NCBI GenBank assembly: GCA_937861115.1
Contig: CALMBD010000306.1
Span: forward strand, 1 to 57,938
DNA from: an uncultured Bacteroidota bacterium
GTDB taxonomy: Bacteria > Bacteroidota > Bacteroidia > Chitinophagales > Saprospiraceae
Reading direction: 5' to 3'
Length of the DNA: 57,938 nucleotides
Below the pieces are notes generated by a model. It saw nothing but the letters and a program-made list of their open reading frames with translations. It had not been told where the DNA came from and did no database searches. Position 1 is the stretch's first letter; each line of letters opens with the position of its first letter. Shown one piece after another: positions 1-8,202 of the stretch. The translations under genes were made by a program, and so were the position numbers.

Positions 1-278
1 AATAAAAAAATGCCCGGTAATGTAAAACCGAAATGAAACATACCTTTTTGGCCGCGCAAAACGCATTTATTGGCTTGAACACGCGCTTTCCGGTGTTTGA
101 ACCAGGCAATATCCTCTGAATTCAGAAAGGAGTGGGAAAAAGTGGAGACTTTTCAGATTAGGCTCCAGGGCAGGTGGGTAAAAGTGGGAACAGGTATGAC
201 AGGCCATGCACCGGCATGAGCCATTTCGGGTTTTGAACAGTAAGGATTGGCGCAAGTACGCGGATAGATCGCAGGTAC
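1..278. other. Left-edge non-coding stretch
   Basis: No convincing gene lies here. Short open frames on both strands lack recognisable domains. The stretch is downstream of the minus-strand gamma-glutamyltranspeptidase gene, so it probably contains its 3' end and whatever lies beyond the window edge. I saw no clear hairpin with a T-run, tRNA or repeat. Confidence 0.5.
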
Positions 279-1985
279 TCAATACCCGCCCGCAGCATCA
301 TCGCCGCGGTTGTCGGCCACGCCCTGCCAGCGGCCGTCTCCGAGCCGCAGAATGGCCTCTACCCTGCCAATCGGGCTGCGCGGTTCCACCGTATGCCCCA
401 TCGCGCCGAGCCGGTTCATGATTTCCTCACTGACAGCTCCTTCCTCCACAAATATTTTGTCGGGTTTCCACTGGTGATGAAACCTTCCGGCCTTTACTGC
501 GTCGGGCAGCGGCATATCAAACGCTGCCACATTTACAATGATCTGGAATACACTGGTAGGTATGGTGGTTCCGCCGGGGGTGCCGACGACCATCCAGGGA
601 GTACCTTTCCGGGTAATGATGCAGGGGGTCATGCTGCTCAGCGGGCGTTTGCCGGGCGCCACGGCGTTGGCTTTGCCGCCCACGGCGCCGTACAGGTTGG
701 GCGCGCCGGGTTTTGCGCTGAAATCGTCCATTTCATTGTTCAGGATAAAGCCGGCGCCTGTGACCACCACCCGGCTGCCATAACTATCGTTGAGTGTTGT
801 GGTAACCGAAACGGCGTTGCCTTCCGCGTCTACGATTGAAAAATGCGTCGTCTCCTCGCTCTCCTTCACCTTTCCGGCCTGTATACCTGTGCTGGCGCTC
901 GCCTTCGCCGGATCGAAATCGGCCATACGCGACCGGATATAGGCGGTATCCGTCAATTGCTTCAGCGGGACTTTCCAGAAATCCGGATCGCCCATATGCT
1001 CGGCGCGGTCGGCATACGACCGGCGTTCGGCCTCCGCCATCAGGTGAATCGCCTGTGCGGAATGGAAACCATAGGACTTCAGCGGATAGTCCTCGATCAT
1101 ACCCAGCAACTGGCGCAGAATGATGCCTCCGCTGCTGGGCGGCGGCATGGCAATGATGTGCAGGTCTTTGTAGTCAAATTCGAGGGGCGTCCGCCAGACG
1201 CTTTTGTAGGTACTCAGGTCTTCATAACTGATCAGTCCGCCTCTTTTGGTCATCTCGTTGACGATCAGCATCGCCGTACCCCCTGCATAAAACCCGTCGC
1301 GGCCATAGCCGGCGATGCGCGCCAGCGTCTGCGCAAGTTCTTTCTGAATCAGCCAGTCGCCCGCCTGCCACTCCTCCATTTTTACAAAGGCGGGCATAAC
1401 GGAAGACTGCCGGACAAACGTGTAGCGCTCGGCGTGCAGGTTTTTGGCCTCCTGTTCTGTTATCTGGAACCCTTTTTCGGCGAGTTCGATCGCGGGTGTT
1501 ACCAGTTCACCCCAACTCAGCCGACCGTATTTCCGGTGCGCTTCCCACATTCCGTCGACACTACCCGGTACCCCCGAGGCAAATATCCCAAGCCGGCTTT
1601 TTACCGCAATAACATTCCCTGCCGAGTCCTGATACATGGTCTCGGTGGCTGCCGCAGGGGCTTTTTCCCGATAGTCGAGCGCTGCCGTCTGGCCGTCTTT
1701 TCCACGATAGATCATAAACCCGCCGCCGCCGATATTACCCGCCTGGGGATATACAACCGCCAGTGCAAACTGTACCGCCACCGCCGCGTCGACCGCATTG
1801 CCGCCCTTGCGCAATATTGCCAGTCCGACCCTTGTTGCCAGTGGGTGCGCCGTAACCACAACCGCACTGTCGGCTACTACCGTTTTCTGAATTTCATAAG
1901 GAAATGGAACGATTTGCGCCCCCAGGCCGGCAGCAAACAGAAAAAAGGCGGCCAAAACCGGCAAGTATTTTCGCAAGAAACTCAT
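279..1985 (-). CDS. ggt: Gamma-glutamyltranspeptidase (glutathione hydrolase)
   Basis: 568 residues, the usual length for bacterial GGT. The enzyme cleaves and transfers the gamma-glutamyl group of glutathione and related peptides in the periplasm or outside the cell. A signal peptide (MSFLRKYLPVLAAFFLFAAG) starts the chosen frame at the ATG whose complement is 1983-1985; the frame stays open upstream but that part has no signal and overlaps the divergent gene. The conserved start of the mature chain (VVADSAVVVTAHPLATRVG) and the glycine-rich IGGGGFMIYR motif are present. The autoprocessing site is at about residue 379, in the ETTHFSIVD motif; the first Thr would become the catalytic N-terminal nucleophile of the small subunit. 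The downstream oxyanion motif PPPSSGG is also present. It is divergent from the PGDYG-like gene at 2115. A single TAGGTTTG -7-like element lies upstream on the minus strand (2037-2044). Confidence 0.95.
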   Translation of the reverse strand: MSFLRKYLPVLAAFFLFAAGLGAQIVPFPYEIQKTVVADSAVVVTAHPLATRVGLAILRKGGNAVDAAVAVQFALAVVYPQAGNIGGGGFMIYRGKDGQTAALDYREKAPAAATETMYQDSAGNVIAVKSRLGIFASGVPGSVDGMWEAHRKYGRLSWGELVTPAIELAEKGFQITEQEAKNLHAERYTFVRQSSVMPAFVKMEEWQAGDWLIQKELAQTLARIAGYGRDGFYAGGTAMLIVNEMTKRGGLISYEDLSTYKSVWRTPLEFDYKDLHIIAMPPPSSGGIILRQLLGMIEDYPLKSYGFHSAQAIHLMAEAERRSYADRAEHMGDPDFWKVPLKQLTDTAYIRSRMADFDPAKASASTGIQAGKVKESEETTHFSIVDAEGNAVSVTTTLNDSYGSRVVVTGAGFILNNEMDDFSAKPGAPNLYGAVGGKANAVAPGKRPLSSMTPCIITRKGTPWMVVGTPGGTTIPTSVFQIIVNVAAFDMPLPDAVKAGRFHHQWKPDKIFVEEGAVSEEIMNRLGAMGHTVEPRSPIGRVEAILRLGDGRWQGVADNRGDDAAGGY

Positions 1986-2052
1986 AGTGAAAGTTTTATA
2001 CAGTAAGATTGAATGATTATGGATACATCCGGATAGCAAACCTATAATGTGA

Positions 2053-2085
2053 TTTGCATACTTGGATAAGTTCGCCCTACATTTG
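2053..2085 (+). promoter_or_regulatory. Bacteroidota-type promoter for the 2115 gene
   Basis: A TTTG box at 2053-2056, a 21-base spacer and a TACATTTG box at 2078-2085 match the known Bacteroidota housekeeping consensus (TTTG, about 19-21 bases, TAnnTTTG). Transcription would begin near 2092, giving a leader of about 23 bases before the ATG at 2115. Prediction from sequence only. Confidence 0.6.
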
Positions 2086-2114
2086 GCAAAAAACTGAGCA
2101 CTTTGATCGGAAAC

Positions 2115-2603
2115 ATGGTCATTTCCCAGAAAGATATCCTGGCAAAACTGCACGACGCATTGCAGTCTGAAGGCGTGGTTTACCACAAAAAACTGAATAT
2201 CCTGGCCAAGAAAGCGCTTGGAGGCGAGCGGATCATCACCATCACCGGCGACGGCCCGGAAACGAGCAACCAGGCCCGTGAGGGCGATTATATCGTGCAA
2301 AACCAAACCAAGGCAGGTGAACAATACGTCGTCCCTGGCGAAGAGTTTTTGCGCAAATACGAACCGGTTGAAGCCACTGCTGCAGACGGGTTTGCGGAAT
2401 ACCGGTCGCTGGGCGAGATCGTGGCTATCGAACTTACAGCAGAACGCCTTCATCAACTCGATCTGCCGGAGGAGTTCATTTTCCGGACCGACTGGGGTGA
2501 GGAAATGATCGCCAAGGAAGGCGACTTTATGGGTGGGCCCGCCGACCTGTCTGAAGTATACCGACTGGCCCGAAAGGAGTTTTTCGAGACCTATAGCAGA
2601 TAA
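2115..2603 (+). CDS. PGDYG-like domain protein
   Basis: 162 residues from ATG 2115; an in-frame TTG at 2103 would add four residues. The protein is cytoplasmic, with no signal peptide or membrane segment. The middle carries a motif (residues about 45-75: REGDYIVQN, then EQYVVPGEEFLRKYEPV) resembling the Pfam PGDYG family, in which a GDY motif is followed by an EQY and a K-Y-E-P-V segment. Those proteins are small and of unknown function. The C-terminus is acidic. It lies 28 bases upstream of a DUF4231-type membrane gene, so the two are probably co-transcribed from the promoter at 2053-2085. The family assignment is from motif resemblance; the function is unknown. Confidence 0.75.
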   Translation: MVISQKDILAKLHDALQSEGVVYHKKLNILAKKALGGERIITITGDGPETSNQAREGDYIVQNQTKAGEQYVVPGEEFLRKYEPVEATAADGFAEYRSLGEIVAIELTAERLHQLDLPEEFIFRTDWGEEMIAKEGDFMGGPADLSEVYRLARKEFFETYSR

Positions 2604-2631
2604 ATGCTTCAATTCCAACATCTTACCTGTA

Positions 2632-3102
2632 ATGGAAACAACTTTAAAGTCAAAAATGACCCCGGATGAATACCTCGGCAAGCGTGTCGAGGAACAGTTC
2701 GCCTGGTATGAAGGCAAAAGCGCCCTGATGAAACGCAACTACTACCGCTGCAAGGTCATTGTGATCGTAAGCAGTGCGCTTATTCCGCTGCTGGTCGGCT
2801 TCTCCGACTCCATCAACGAAAACCTGAAATACGTTGCCGGCGCGCTTGGCGCCGTAGTGGCCATTACCGAAGGTATTCTTTCTCTGAAAAAGTACCGCGA
2901 GAACTGGCTCATCTACCGCACCACTGCCGAATCGCTGAACCGTGAGAAAATTTTTCTGGTCAACAGGGTCGGTCCTTACGGCGAAGGCGACGAATCCGAA
3001 TTGTTCAAAAAGTTTGTGGAACGCGCCGAACAGATCATGGCCAGCGAAAATTCCAGCTGGATGTCGGCTTCGCAGGCGAAGACGGATGAAAACGCAGGGT
3101 AG
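2632..3102 (+). CDS. DUF4231-type (SLATT-like) two-TM membrane protein
   Basis: 156 residues from the ATG at 2632; the open frame begins further upstream but inside the preceding gene. A charged N-terminal helix (PDEYLGKRVEEQFAWYEGKS) is followed by two hydrophobic segments at about residues 37-55 and 63-85, and then a long helix with the KYRENWLIYRTTAESLNREK pattern. That arrangement fits DUF4231 / SLATT proteins, which have two transmembrane helices and a cytoplasmic helical tail. Some SLATT members are proposed pore-forming effectors in nucleotide-signal defence systems. Here there is no SMODS nucleotidyltransferase or SLOG gene nearby, so a defence role is not supported. The close PGDYG-like partner (28-base gap) suggests a two-gene unit. 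Confidence 0.8.
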   Translation: METTLKSKMTPDEYLGKRVEEQFAWYEGKSALMKRNYYRCKVIVIVSSALIPLLVGFSDSINENLKYVAGALGAVVAITEGILSLKKYRENWLIYRTTAESLNREKIFLVNRVGPYGEGDESELFKKFVERAEQIMASENSSWMSASQAKTDENAG

Positions 3103-3258
3103 TTGGCAGTAGCAGTAGCAGTGGGCCGTATCGGAGCGGTACTTTACAGCGATTATTGCCCCTGACGAGATTCGATCAAAATTTCCGGCCGGTTTCCATC
3201 AGATTTTCCTGAAAAAACCGTTAACAGGTGAATCTATCCAACCACAAGACATCCGGGA

Positions 3259-4317
3259 ATGCGCAAATCGACCATATTTTTTTTACTCCTTCTTCCCACT
3301 TTTACGCTCCAGTCGCAAAGCAATGCAGATTGCTCTACTGCGATGGACATTTGCAAAAAACAGGTTTACCACTTCGACCACGCGGGCGGAGAAGGACTAA
3401 ACAACCGCGAAGCAGACTTCATCGCCTGCTTTATGAACAGCGACAACTTTGGCAATGCCGAAGAAAATTCAACCTGGATAAAATTCGAAGTGGACAAAAG
3501 CGGCACCCTGACTTTTGCCATCACGCCACACCGGCTCGACGACGATATCGACTTTGTAGTGTTCAAACTCCCGGCCAGCGGCGATTGCAACGACAAACAG
3601 ATCGTCCGCTGCATGGCTGCCGGGGATACGCCCGAAAATGCCTTCAGCAGCAAATGCATGGGTGAAACAGGACTCCGGAACGGTGAAACGGATACGAGCG
3701 AGGACGCAGGTTGTTCCGATACCCTCGACAATGCCTGGCTCGCCCCGCTGCGCGTGGTGGCAGGTGAAAAATACGTCATACTCGTCAGCAATGTCACCTC
3801 GCGCGGACCAGGGTTCAGCATACGCTTCGGCGGCTCGGCCAAACTGCCCTGCGATACGGAAAAAGAAAAACCCAAACAGGTAGCCAAAAAACCGACGCCC
3901 AAAACCGAAAAACCCAAGCCGCTGGAAAAACCCAGGCCCCCGGTCGTTGCAAGCGCATCCGTCAAACCCGACTCCATCGGTGGCCGTTCCGTAGAGGTCG
4001 GCAAATCCCTTTCGGTGAAAAACCGCAAGATCAAGGTGAAAATCTGGGACAGCCAGATCGAAGACGGCGATATCATCTCCGTTTATCTCGACGACAAAAA
4101 AGTGATCGACCGGCTCTACCTGCGCCTAAAGCCGCAGGAGTTCGAGATCGAACTGCCACCCGGCAAAGAACACTACCTCACCGTTTATGCCGACGATTTT
4201 GGCAAGGCAGAGCCCAACACCGCCATGGTATCCGTATTTGATGGCATCCGGGAGCAGATCATCGACCTGGTCGCGGACCGGAAAAAACAGGAAAGCGTAA
4301 AGATCACCATGGAATAA
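3259..4317 (+). CDS. Secreted two-domain beta-sandwich protein
   Basis: 352 residues. A signal peptide (about residues 1-19, ending near LQSQS) leads into a Cys-containing domain (residues 24-195) with the pattern STWIKFEVDKSGTLTFAI and DDIDFVVFKL, typical of Bacteroidota pre-peptidase-like or jelly-roll adhesion domains. A Pro/Lys-rich linker (about 200-235) follows. A C-terminal domain (about 250-345) has the sequence pattern KIWDSQIEDGDIISVYLDD...TVYADDFGKAEPNTAMVSV, a small beta domain I recognise from other Bacteroidota surface and OmpA-linked proteins. No standard T9SS tail is evident. It probably acts in the envelope; no enzymatic residues are obvious. The gene stands alone between the DUF4231-type gene and the VWA gene. 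Confidence 0.85.
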   Translation: MRKSTIFFLLLLPTFTLQSQSNADCSTAMDICKKQVYHFDHAGGEGLNNREADFIACFMNSDNFGNAEENSTWIKFEVDKSGTLTFAITPHRLDDDIDFVVFKLPASGDCNDKQIVRCMAAGDTPENAFSSKCMGETGLRNGETDTSEDAGCSDTLDNAWLAPLRVVAGEKYVILVSNVTSRGPGFSIRFGGSAKLPCDTEKEKPKQVAKKPTPKTEKPKPLEKPRPPVVASASVKPDSIGGRSVEVGKSLSVKNRKIKVKIWDSQIEDGDIISVYLDDKKVIDRLYLRLKPQEFEIELPPGKEHYLTVYADDFGKAEPNTAMVSVFDGIREQIIDLVADRKKQESVKITME

Positions 4318-4416
4318 AAAGACCGCCGGGAACAGATATCCGGCAGGCCTTGCATCAACTTTTATGCGGCATGGCTGTTTGATCAGTCATTCCAAATCTG
4401 CTCCGCCATTCCGCTT

Positions 4417-5508
4417 ATGCTTGGTTTCCGATTTTCCGACTACAAACCCGATCCCAACCAGTCGACCTTCGACCGGCTGTTCAAGATATTCCAGGAATTA
4501 ATGCTCTATACCTCCGGCGATGTAACGGAGGCGCTGGCCTGGCTCAATGAACTGGACCGCGAATACAAGCTCACCAATGACGACTACGGCATGGGCGACT
4601 TTCTCCGCGAACTGGAAGAAAGGGGCTATATCCGGCGCGACGGCGATGGCCAGGGCGGCATGGGACCTACGAGAAAACTCGAGATCAGTCTGCGCCAGAA
4701 AAGCCTTGACGATATATTCGGAGACCTGAAAAAAGCGAAAAGCGGCAAGCACAACACAACCGTTATCGGCCAGGGCGACGAGTTTACAGCCGACGTGAAA
4801 CCCTACGAATTCGGCGACAGCCTGGATAATCTTGCAGTCACCAACTCCCTCAAAAACGCCTATATCAACCACGGCATCGAAGAGTTCAACCTTACCCAGG
4901 ATGATCTCGAAGTGCACGAAACCTACTCACAAAGCCAGATGTCGTCGGTGCTGATGATCGACATTTCACACTCCATGATACTGTACGGGGAAGACAGGAT
5001 CACCCCTGCCAAAAAAGTCGCCCTTGCCCTGGCGGAATTCATCCAGACCCGCTACCCCAAGGACACGCTCGACATCCTCGTATTCGGCGACGATGCGTGG
5101 CCCATCGAACTCAAGGAAGTGCCCTATCTGCAGGTTGGACCATACCATACCAATACTGTTGCGGGGCTCGAACTGGCCCTGGATATTCTCAAGCGCCGCC
5201 GAAATCCGAACAAACAGATATTCATGATCACCGACGGCAAACCCACCTGTCTGAAAATCGGCAAGAACTACTACAAAAACTCGTTCGGACTCGACCGAAA
5301 AATCGTCAACCGCTGCCTCAACCTGGCCATGCGATGCAAAAAACTCAACGTCCCCATTACCACCTTCATGATCGCCCGCGACCCCTACCTGGTACGCTTC
5401 GTGGAAGCCTTCACGCAGACCAACAACGGCAAGGCGTTTTACTCTTCCTTGCAGGGTCTGGGGTCGTTTGTGCTGGAAAACTATAAAAAGCGCAAGCGCA
5501 AAAAGTAA
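4417..5508 (+). CDS. VWA domain protein with intact MIDAS
   Basis: 363 residues, cytoplasmic. Residues 1-170 are mainly helical and acidic; residues about 175-360 form a von Willebrand A domain. The metal-binding DxSxS motif is visible at residues 182-186 (LMIDISHSM), and the later MITDGKPTC segment supplies the usual threonine/aspartate ligands. The C-terminus is basic (KKRKRKK). In Bacteroidota and many other bacteria, proteins of this type pair with a MoxR- or Mg-chelatase-like AAA+ ATPase. None is present within 4 kb on either side here, so any partner ATPase must be encoded elsewhere. First gene of a plus-strand run that continues through 8152. Confidence 0.9.
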   Translation: MLGFRFSDYKPDPNQSTFDRLFKIFQELMLYTSGDVTEALAWLNELDREYKLTNDDYGMGDFLRELEERGYIRRDGDGQGGMGPTRKLEISLRQKSLDDIFGDLKKAKSGKHNTTVIGQGDEFTADVKPYEFGDSLDNLAVTNSLKNAYINHGIEEFNLTQDDLEVHETYSQSQMSSVLMIDISHSMILYGEDRITPAKKVALALAEFIQTRYPKDTLDILVFGDDAWPIELKEVPYLQVGPYHTNTVAGLELALDILKRRRNPNKQIFMITDGKPTCLKIGKNYYKNSFGLDRKIVNRCLNLAMRCKKLNVPITTFMIARDPYLVRFVEAFTQTNNGKAFYSSLQGLGSFVLENYKKRKRKK

Positions 5509-5549
5509 TGCCAACCAACCATTAAACCCTGAAAAACCCGAAACCTTCC

Positions 5550-5557
5550 TACTTTTG
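5550..5557 (+). promoter_or_regulatory. -7 element (TACTTTTG) abutting a start codon
   Basis: TACTTTTG fits the Bacteroidota -7 box and ends only four bases before the ATG at 5562. If active, the transcript would be leaderless or nearly so. No good TTTG box sits 19-21 bases upstream, which weakens the call. Confidence 0.35.
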
Positions 5558-5561
5558 CCCC

Positions 5562-5861
5562 ATGTACATTCTGCTGCTCTCCATCGTCATCGGTCTGTTC
5601 GTGGCCATGTTGTTTGTCAACCTGTACTTCAGGGCCAAAGTGTTCAAGGTGTACGGCGTGCTGGTGCGCAACAAGGTTGAGTTTGGCGCCGCACACATCT
5701 TCAACAGGCAAAAACTGGAAGCGGAGATACTGCCCCGCTACCCGCAGTTCCGCGACGAGATTGAAAGTTTCATCCGCCATATGCGCTATTCCATCCGCAT
5801 GGCTACCGTGCTGCTGCTGCTGATCACGGCATTCGGGGCCATCCTGATGTACTTCCGCTGA
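5562..5861 (+). CDS. Small two-TM membrane protein, function unknown
   Basis: 99 residues with hydrophobic segments at about residues 3-24 (LLLSIVIGLFVAMLFVNLYF) and 78-97 (MATVLLLLITAFGAILMYF). A soluble helical stretch lies between (KVYGVLVRNKV...FNRQKLEAEILPRYPQF). It is an inner-membrane protein with both ends on the same side. I do not recognise a named family. It lies 53 bases after the VWA gene and 14 bases before the DJ-1-type lipoprotein gene, so it is probably part of the same transcript. Confidence 0.75.
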   Translation: MYILLLSIVIGLFVAMLFVNLYFRAKVFKVYGVLVRNKVEFGAAHIFNRQKLEAEILPRYPQFRDEIESFIRHMRYSIRMATVLLLLITAFGAILMYFR

Positions 5862-5875
5862 ATCTGTCTTCCCGT

Positions 5876-6610
5876 ATGAAAAGTAACCTGTTACTGTTCC
5901 TGCTGCCCCTGCTGGCGCCGGCCTGTACACCTGCATCCGAACCGCAGCCCATATCCCCCCTGGCACAGATCGAGCCCGGGCGGTACAACGCCGCCATTCT
6001 TGTAATGGACGGGGTGTACAATACGGAACTCGTCGCCCCGATGGATATCTTTCACCATACCCGGTTCCGCGACAGCATCCGCGCAATCAACGTATTTACG
6101 GTTGCAGAGGACAGGCGAATGATCACCACCTTTGAAGGGCTGCACCTGACGCCCGATTTCAACTTTACCAGTGACTCCCTGCCCCATATCGATATCCTGA
6201 TCGTGCCGAGTGCGGAACACCACCTGGACAGCGACCTCGACAATGCCCGGATGATCGAATGGGTAAAAACCACCGGGCTGAAGGCAGATTTTGTCATGTC
6301 GCTCTGCGATGGCGCCTTCGTACTCGCTAAAGCCGGACTGCTCGATTCGGTGCAATGTACCACGTTCCCGGACGATACTGGGCAGTTGAAAAAAATGTTC
6401 CCGCACTTGAAAGTAGTGGAGGGCGTATCTTTTGTTCACGACGGCAAATACATCACCTCAGCAGGGGGCGACCGCTCTTTCGACGCAGCGCTTTACCTTT
6501 GCGAACACCTTTACGGTAAAAACATCGCCGACCGACTCGCGCACGGGCTGGTGATCGACTGGAATTTGCAAAGCATAAAACACCTGGCGCCGGGAAAAGA
6601 ACAACGATGA
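5876..6610 (+). CDS. DJ-1/PfpI-family lipoprotein
   Basis: 244 residues. A lipoprotein signal (MKSNLLLFLLPLLAPAC) places the lipidated Cys at residue 17, so the domain sits on the periplasmic side or on the outer membrane. The rest is a DJ-1/PfpI (class I glutamine amidotransferase-like) fold. It has ILVMDGVYNTELVAPMDIFH at the start, the nucleophile elbow VMSLCDGAF with Cys144, and a later TSAGG segment followed by a helical end. The fold is closest to the sensor domain of GATase1-type AraC regulators, but there is no helix-turn-helix. The stop overlaps the next start by four bases (ATGA), implying translational coupling with the Gfo/Idh/MocA oxidoreductase. Its substrate is unknown. Confidence 0.88.
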   Translation: MKSNLLLFLLPLLAPACTPASEPQPISPLAQIEPGRYNAAILVMDGVYNTELVAPMDIFHHTRFRDSIRAINVFTVAEDRRMITTFEGLHLTPDFNFTSDSLPHIDILIVPSAEHHLDSDLDNARMIEWVKTTGLKADFVMSLCDGAFVLAKAGLLDSVQCTTFPDDTGQLKKMFPHLKVVEGVSFVHDGKYITSAGGDRSFDAALYLCEHLYGKNIADRLAHGLVIDWNLQSIKHLAPGKEQR

Positions 6611-7614
6611 GCGAAACACCAACCACGAAACGGATCGCCCTCCTTGGCGCAGGCCATCTCGGCAAGATCCACCTGAAATGCCTACGCGCAACCGAATGCT
6701 GGGAACTGGCCGGATTCTACGATCCGGATGATAAAAATGCCGCATCTGTCGTTGACCAGTTTGGCGTAAAACGCTTTCGCTCGCTCGACAAACTGCTGCA
6801 AGAGGTAGATGCCGTCGATATCGTCACCCCTACCCCGTCCCATTTCAAACTCGCGGCCAAAGCCATACGCTCCGGCAAACATGTGTTTATCGAAAAACCC
6901 GTCACTGCGAGCGTTCCGCAAGGCAGAAGGCTGCTTCAACTTGCCGAAGAACAAGGGGTTAAGGTGCAGGTCGGCCACGTAGAACGCTTCAACCCCGCCT
7001 TTCTGGCACTGCGCGACATGGTACTGTCGCCCATGTTCATCGAAGGGCATCGCCTGTCCGCTTTTCAGCCCCGGGGTACCGAGGTATCCGTCATCCTGGA
7101 CCTGATGATCCACGACCTGGACCTGGTATTGCACCTCGTTCAATCGCCGGTATCGAAAGTCAGCGCCAGCGGCGTGGCGGTACTCAGCCATACACCCGAC
7201 ATTGCCAATGCGCGAATCGAGTTTGTCAATGGCGCTGTCGCCAACCTGACGGCCAGCCGCATTTCGATGAAGCAAATGCGAAAAATGCGCCTTTTCCAGC
7301 CCGATCACTACCTGAGCCTCGATTTTCTGGAAAAAAACGCCCAGATCGTGCGCCTTTATGAACAGGACGCACACAACCTTCCCCCGCAGGAACAACTCAT
7401 GGAATTCGAAACGGCCGCCGGAAAGAAATGGCTGCAACTTCAAATGCCTGAAACAGCGCCGGTGAATGCCATTCAGCGCGAGCTGGAAACTTTTTTCGAC
7501 GCCATTCACCGGGATACCGAACCGGTGGTTACCCTGCGCGACGGTTTCGAGGCTTTGAAACTGGCGCATCGCATCCTCAAGGAGATCGATATCCGGCAAC
7601 GAAAATTTATATAG
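6607..7614 (+). CDS. Gfo/Idh/MocA-family NAD(P)-dependent oxidoreductase
   Basis: 335 residues, cytoplasmic. The N-terminal Rossmann fold carries the dinucleotide-binding pattern GAGHLGKIH at about residues 14-22, then DAVDIVTPTPSH, and the family-defining EKP motif (HVFIEKPVTAS). The C-terminal alpha/beta domain has VGHVERFNPAF and the DLMIHDLDLV helix that holds the catalytic residues in this family. Related Bacteroidota proteins act on nucleotide sugars or inositol-like polyols; the exact substrate cannot be read here. It is translationally coupled to the upstream DJ-1-type gene (overlap at 6607-6610). The following GNAT gene is 22 bases downstream. Confidence 0.93.
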   Translation: MSETPTTKRIALLGAGHLGKIHLKCLRATECWELAGFYDPDDKNAASVVDQFGVKRFRSLDKLLQEVDAVDIVTPTPSHFKLAAKAIRSGKHVFIEKPVTASVPQGRRLLQLAEEQGVKVQVGHVERFNPAFLALRDMVLSPMFIEGHRLSAFQPRGTEVSVILDLMIHDLDLVLHLVQSPVSKVSASGVAVLSHTPDIANARIEFVNGAVANLTASRISMKQMRKMRLFQPDHYLSLDFLEKNAQIVRLYEQDAHNLPPQEQLMEFETAAGKKWLQLQMPETAPVNAIQRELETFFDAIHRDTEPVVTLRDGFEALKLAHRILKEIDIRQRKFI

Positions 7615-7636
7615 TGCGTCGTCCAATGGTCATAGT

Positions 7637-8152
7637 ATGAAATTCATATTGCAAACAAACAGGCTGCTGCTGCGCGAACTCACCCCCGAAGACGCGCAAA
7701 ACATGTACCTCCTGAACCTCGATCCCGAGGTGATCCGGTATACCGGCGACGGCCCTTTTGCAAGCGAGGCGGAGGCCCGACTGTTTCTTGAAAACTACGA
7801 CCACTACAAAAAATACGGCATGGGCCGCTGGGCAGTGATCCGCAAGTCGGACGAGGCTTTTCTGGGTTGGTGCGGACTCAAATACATTCCGGATTTCGGT
7901 GAGCATGACATCGGATACCGTTTTTTCAGGAAATACTGGGGCCTGGGCTACGCGACGGAATCTGCGAAGGTCTGCCTGGAATACGGTTTTGACGCGCTGG
8001 GTCTGACGACAATTGTCGGAAGGGCCATGCGCGACAACCTGGCCTCCATCAGGGTGCTGGAAAAGATCGGGCTGCGCTTTCACGGCGATTTTGACTTTGA
8101 AGGGCATTCCGGCGTGGTCTATCGTCTCGACAAGCAGATAGCGAGCCTGTGA
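7637..8152 (+). CDS. GNAT acetyltransferase, RimJ/RimL type
   Basis: 171 residues. It begins TNRLLLRELTPEDAQNMYLL, the usual opening of RimJ/RimL-like GNAT enzymes. The acetyl-CoA-binding region reads DIGYRFFRKYWGLGYATESAK, followed by VGRAMRDNLASIRVLEKIGLRF, the standard family end. It probably transfers an acetyl group from acetyl-CoA to an N-terminal or small-molecule amine; the acceptor is unknown. Last gene of the plus-strand run; it converges with the HMG-CoA lyase gene, with 50 bases between the stops and no obvious hairpin. Confidence 0.93.
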   Translation: MKFILQTNRLLLRELTPEDAQNMYLLNLDPEVIRYTGDGPFASEAEARLFLENYDHYKKYGMGRWAVIRKSDEAFLGWCGLKYIPDFGEHDIGYRFFRKYWGLGYATESAKVCLEYGFDALGLTTIVGRAMRDNLASIRVLEKIGLRFHGDFDFEGHSGVVYRLDKQIASL

Positions 8153-8202
8153 TTAAAAAGCCTGTCGGCCTCTTCAGAGTCTCACTATAGTTCGGTTCAC
8201 CG

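Noticed and set aside
1986-2738. N-terminal extension of the gamma-glutamyltranspeptidase frame
   Set aside because: The extension is antisense to the PGDYG-like gene and would bury the signal peptide; the start at 1985 gives a normal GGT.
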